Below, piece after piece: positions 60,390 through 64,000 of a DNA stretch of 64,000 nt; position 1 is the stretch's first letter, and the number at the start of each line of letters is the position of its first letter. The stretch lies in assembly GCA_016710765.1 (NCBI GenBank), contig JADJUJ010000017.1, positions 62,001-126,000 on the forward strand, written 5' to 3'. This stretch comes from Lewinellaceae bacterium. GTDB taxonomy: Bacteria; Bacteroidota; Bacteroidia; Chitinophagales; Saprospiraceae. The notes under the pieces are model-generated. The model did no database searches and was not told the origin of the DNA. It worked only from the letters and a program-made list of their open reading frames with translations. The position numbers and the translations under genes are program-made.

Positions 60390-60431
60390 ACAACAAAGCC
60401 AGCGGCCTTTGCAGGCTGCCGGCTTTGTTGT
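60390..60431. terminator. Hairpin with AACAAAGCC arms
   Basis: AACAAAGCC (60392-60400) pairs with GGCTTTGTT (60421-60429) with further pairing inside (GCGGCCT / AGGCTGC). It sits just before the next palindromic element. It may end transcripts from the delta-60-repeat gene at 60605-62230, or be part of the repeat cluster. Confidence 0.45.
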
Positions 60432-60592
60432 TATACTCGAAATAAAGTGGTTTGCGAATGCTCTCTTGTCCTCAGCACTCCTGGCTGCGTTGCAAATACG
60501 CGCCGATGCGCTGCATCGTCTGCGTTTTATGCGTTGCCATTAGAACTGATGACTGCGCGATAATTTTCGCAAACCACTTTACTTCGAGTATA
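60432..60592. repeat. 161-bp palindromic (MITE-like) element
   Basis: Arms at 60432-60458 and 60566-60592, 27 bases, one mismatch (core AAAGTGGTTTGCGAA). The interior is GC-richer than its flanks and holds no ORF. It borders the stop of the delta-60-repeat gene at 60605. Confidence 0.65.
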
Positions 60593-60604
60593 TCAGAAGC
60601 CTTT

Positions 60605-62230
60605 TTATTGTTTCACTATTTTGAACGACTGAAACCCTGCATGCCCTTCCAGGAGCAGGTAATAGATCCCCGAAGGCAGGCCAGCAGGTAGGTTAAATTG
60701 TTCTTGTTGCGCACCAGCCGACCGGGATTCCGATTGAAACACCGATAATATTTTTGTTCCGCCAGCGTCGAATACCGAAATACTAACACGGTCGGATGCC
60801 GTCAAGGTATAGTTGAGCGTAACAGGCTCGTCGCGCACCGGATTGGGGTAAAGCGTCACGCTGGAAATGTTAGCATCCGTTTTAAGGGAAGAGACCAAAA
60901 AATCCATTATTCCCCGAAATACTACTGCTTTGGCACGTTCACCCAGGCCAAGCATAACCGTCTGGTTTTGCCAACCCAGTGTGAGCAGTTTTCCATCCGC
61001 CTGGAAGGCCAGATCGCTGATGACACGTGTGTTGAACCCATCACTAAGAATGGAGATAAAGGCGCCGTTCTGGCCTCCAAAACTTAAATCTGGATTCCCA
61101 TTGGGCAACAAGCGCATGTGTACAAATGCTGTGGCAGTGTCTGCATAAAATGCGTACCCTCCACACAACAACTTCCCATCTGGCTGAAACAGTATATCGT
61201 TCACTGCCGCAAAGGGAGCAAGGTTAAATTGTTTGAGCCCAAAAGAGCCAAAAGAGCCGTTAATCACGCCGTTCGACCGAACCGATACCACGGTGAAGGC
61301 CATGGAAAGCGGAGTGGGCGCATACCCACCGAGGTAGTAATTACCCTGACTGTCAATGGCAAGGGCTGTTGACCAGGCCGATCCTTGCGTGTTATTTCCC
61401 AATACTTTCAGGTATTTTCCATCGTCGCTGAACGTAGCATCCAAAGTTCCATCTGTATTCCATCGGAGGATTGGAAAACCCTATGTAGCGCCAGCGCCAT
61501 AATTTCCCGTAGCAACCAATTTCCCATCGGGTTGCAACAAACACTTGCTCAATTCAAGCGGAGTAACGGGGCTAAGGGAGACAATAGAAAGCCCGTTGTT
61601 GCCATAACTTGGATCTACCGAGCCATCCGGGTTGAACCGCCGGGCATATCCTCTTCGGTAGTTTCCGCCTGCCTGCTGGTAACCTACAACGACTATTTTC
61701 CCATCAGCCTGCACCACCATATCGTTGGCCCATTCATTATTGGGCGCAGCAGTCTGAAAAATGCCATCGTTCCCAAAACTACTGTCGAAACTGCCGTCTG
61801 GCATCAACCGAATAAGAATGGTTCGAAAGTTGCTGAAAAGCAGGAGCAATATTTTCTGATCGGGCAGCACAGCAAATTGTTCGATATCGTCCTGGGTACC
61901 GTCAATATCGACCACGATATGCCCGTTGGTTCCAAAGTTTTCATCAAGGGCTCCATCTGGCAACAGCCTGTACATCATTCCGTCCAGGTTTCCTCCCTGT
62001 ACAGGTCCGCCATAACCAGCTACCAGTATTTTGCCATCGGTTTGAAGTTTAAGGTCCTGTGGGGTAAAAGACCAAAAATTATCCAGTTCCACCCTTCCAA
62101 TACCATTGAAGGTGCTGTCGGTTCCGGGAAAAAAAGATTGCGCCAATCCTTGCTGGAGGGTTAAAAGGCAAGCAACAAACAAGGCCACCATCAGCCCGTT
62201 TTTGGGTAAGCATAAAGCGTTCATCATCAT
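60605..62230 (-). CDS. Delta-60-repeat (DUF5122) T9SS-exported protein, interrupted by TAG
   Basis: About 541 codons. Signal peptide (ALFVACLLTLQQGLAQ), then tandem ~55-60 residue beta-propeller repeats with the QPDGKLLCGGYA / LLPDGALDENFGTNGHI pattern, and a C-terminal T9SS sorting domain (TLYPNPVRDEPVTLNY, ending GFQSFKIVKQ). The frame is open throughout except for one TAG at 61481-61483 (YGAGAT*GFPILRW). The two sides are in the same frame, so this is a nonsense base and not a shift. Function of this surface family is not established. Confidence 0.85.
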
Positions 62231-62266
62231 AAAGTTTAAGGTGAATGAGGAGGTTAAATTGTCGGC

Positions 62267-63856
62267 TTAACCGACCAGGATTATTTTTCGTGTTACGCTT
62301 CCCTGGGTTGTTTCCAACCGAAGCAGATAAATGCCTGGGGGTAGATCCCGGGGGAGTTCCAACGTTTCTGTCTGCTGACCAGCCGGGCGTTTCTCCTGAA
62401 GCAAAAGTGTGGTAATTAGATTGCCCTGGAGATTGAAAAGGCTGATGTTAAGGGTTGTGGGCGCGATCAGTTGATATTGCAACTGGCATTGATGGCCCGC
62501 TATTGGATTGGGCATTATTTGCAGCGTTTCCATCTCTGCTGGTATGGTGGTGTGCACCAAAGTCCCTGGTAGCAAGCGCAATACAAGAGCAGATTGAAGA
62601 GATGAATTGTCAGCAGCATATCCGGCAGCCAAGATTCTCCCATCGTCTTGCAGGGCAAGGCTTAGCCCAAACTCTTTGACATCGCCAGCGGGGAGGGTTA
62701 CGAGTACCTGTCCATTGGTACCAAAGGTTTGATCGACCAGACCATTGGCCTTGAACCGAACTACGGCCAAATCCCGGTCGGACGTGGTATTGCCTCCATA
62801 TCCCACGGTGAGAATTTTTCGGTCGGGTTGCAGGATCATGCTGAGGGCGGAGGAATAGCAGCATTTCACCGTTGCCTGCGCTTTTCCTCCCAAACCAAAG
62901 CTGTTGTCCACACTTCCATCATCGTTCAGCCGTAGTACCGTAAAATGGAACCCATTTTGCTTTTGTGCATACCCGCTAACGAGCATCTGGCCATTGTCCA
63001 GGCGGACGGCATCAAAGGCGGCTTCCGGGAACGTATTCCCAATATCTTTGATGACAACACCATTGGTACCAAAGCTGGAATCTGGTTTTCCCTGCCCGTT
63101 AAAACGCGCCAGCACCCATTTCGATAATGCCTGGGTAGCCCCTACCCTGCCTAGCCGGATCATTTTTCCATCCGACAACAGTACGCCACCCTCATACACC
63201 ACGGGGCCAAATCCCGGAATTTGTGCCGAATGCGAGATCACGCCGTTTTGTCCGTAGCTCAAATCAATGCTTCCATTTGCCAAAACGCGCATACAAAAAC
63301 CGCGGTTATAATCTGGCTCAGAGAAATCGTAGTGATTCCCCGTCAGGATAATTTTACCATCGGTTTGAATAAAAGAGCGGTTTATCCCAGAAATGTAGAA
63401 TCCCGCATCGACCGTTTGCATACCATAAGGGCCAAAAGTGGTATCCGGGCTGCCATCTGGCGTCAGGCGCAGGAGCATCATCCGTACCGCATCAATGTTT
63501 TCACCAGTGAGCAACATTTTGCCGTCGGGCAACAGATGGCCATCTGAGGCAGCACAATTGCAATTGGTGATTTCCACGATTCCACTGGTCCCAAAACCCG
63601 GATCCGGTGTCCCGTCTTCCAGAAACCTGGCGACAGCCATGTGATGAAGCGAACTGCTGAGTTCCGTATACCCAAAAGCCACAATCTTGCCGTCTGGCTG
63701 CACCCGAACCCGATCAAAACGGGTCGGGTGGCCATTCAGATTTGTTGCGATAATCCCGGTTTGGTTAAAGGTTGAATCCAGCATACCAGCGGGTTGTGCA
63801 GCAAGTCGGAGGGTAAAAAAAAGCATGAGACAAAAAAGCGTGTTGAAATTTTTCAT
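62267..63856 (-). CDS. Delta-60-repeat (DUF5122) T9SS-exported protein
   Basis: 529 residues from ATG 63856 (MKNFNTLFCLMLFFTLRL). Signal peptide to AAQPAG, then repeats such as LDSTFNQTGIIATNLNG, RVQPDGKIVAFGYTE and ILQPDRKILTVGYGG. Ends in a T9SS sorting domain (IMPNPIAGHQCQLQYQL; PPGIYLLRLETTQGSVTRK). Same architecture as its downstream neighbour at 60605-62230, 36 bases away on the same strand, so they are a duplicated, co-transcribed pair. Intact. Confidence 0.9.
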   Translation of the reverse strand: MKNFNTLFCLMLFFTLRLAAQPAGMLDSTFNQTGIIATNLNGHPTRFDRVRVQPDGKIVAFGYTELSSSLHHMAVARFLEDGTPDPGFGTSGIVEITNCNCAASDGHLLPDGKMLLTGENIDAVRMMLLRLTPDGSPDTTFGPYGMQTVDAGFYISGINRSFIQTDGKIILTGNHYDFSEPDYNRGFCMRVLANGSIDLSYGQNGVISHSAQIPGFGPVVYEGGVLLSDGKMIRLGRVGATQALSKWVLARFNGQGKPDSSFGTNGVVIKDIGNTFPEAAFDAVRLDNGQMLVSGYAQKQNGFHFTVLRLNDDGSVDNSFGLGGKAQATVKCCYSSALSMILQPDRKILTVGYGGNTTSDRDLAVVRFKANGLVDQTFGTNGQVLVTLPAGDVKEFGLSLALQDDGRILAAGYAADNSSLQSALVLRLLPGTLVHTTIPAEMETLQIMPNPIAGHQCQLQYQLIAPTTLNISLFNLQGNLITTLLLQEKRPAGQQTETLELPRDLPPGIYLLRLETTQGSVTRKIILVG

Positions 63857-64000
63857 ACAAAGCGGGTTTAATGAAAAGAAGTGCGATGCAATATTTTCCA
63901 ATTCACCCAGGCCAAACAACTACGATTTTTAAGCACTTTCCACGGCTATTCCGATGGTCACTGGAATAAATACGGGTTGATTCCATCCATTTTCCATTAA
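63857..64000. other. Intergenic end of window
   Basis: 144 bases upstream of the delta-60-repeat pair up to the right edge. No gene supportable; it probably holds their promoter. Confidence 0.4.

Overview
The window looks like chromosomal DNA of a Bacteroidota bacterium, most likely Saprospiraceae or a close relative. The evidence is: T9SS C-terminal sorting domains on several large secreted proteins, an Alternative Complex III respiratory operon, DUF3822 and bactofilin genes, a TonB-dependent receptor, CNVCNT-type plug motif, Bacteroidota-type promoter elements (TTG/TTTG, ~18-20 nt, TAnnTTTG) and a lack of obvious Shine-Dalgarno sequences. There are no rRNA or tRNA genes, no CRISPR array and no intact transposase.

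Layout. 1-11343 (minus): a respiratory operon actA-B-C-D-E-F followed by coxB and coxA, i.e. quinol:cytochrome c/oxidase Alternative Complex III feeding a haem-copper oxidase; CoxB carries a C-terminal OmpA domain. 11597-18615: dnaN (with an apparent internal deletion), a degenerate M16 peptidase and the cell-shape cluster mreB-mreC-mreD-mrdA, ended by a palindromic repeat. 18831-24747: GPH-type transporter, rsmD, DUF3822, bactofilin, tsaD, cutA and a thioredoxin-fold protein. 24808-26822 (minus): cysE-cysK preceded by what reads as a complete cysteine attenuator (promoter, 31-residue leader peptide with four consecutive Cys codons, antiterminator segment, Rho-independent terminator). 26928-32303: thiolase, lipoprotein, solitary Cas6, and a small hydrophobic peptide gene facing a 511-residue helical-repeat protein. 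32467-42069: coiled-coil membrane protein, glycosyltransferase plus aldo/keto reductase pair, a giant T9SS-exported protein, a SecA-fragment-like protein, and a wrecked TonB receptor gene containing a 30-G tract. 42378-44507: FAD oxidoreductase, Na+/Ca2+ exchanger. 44643-50865: a metal island, MbnP-like/MbnH-like pair, HMA lipoprotein, P1B copper ATPase, HMA chaperone, membrane protein, CDF exporter. 50912-58781: housekeeping genes (deoxynucleoside kinase, gatC, lolD-like, OmpA/TSP3 porin-like protein, TlpA-like thioredoxin, purL). 58979-64000: a membrane protein, a cluster of nested palindromic repeats and two delta-60-repeat T9SS proteins.

Caution on quality: at least fourteen genes, many of them essential or core (purL, mrdA, actA/B/E/F, coxA), are broken by single-base indels, most of them in short A/T homopolymers. 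This pattern is what uncorrected long-read consensus errors produce, so I annotate these genes as whole genes with a frameshift, not as pseudogenes. The TonB receptor region (40305-42069) is much worse than its surroundings.
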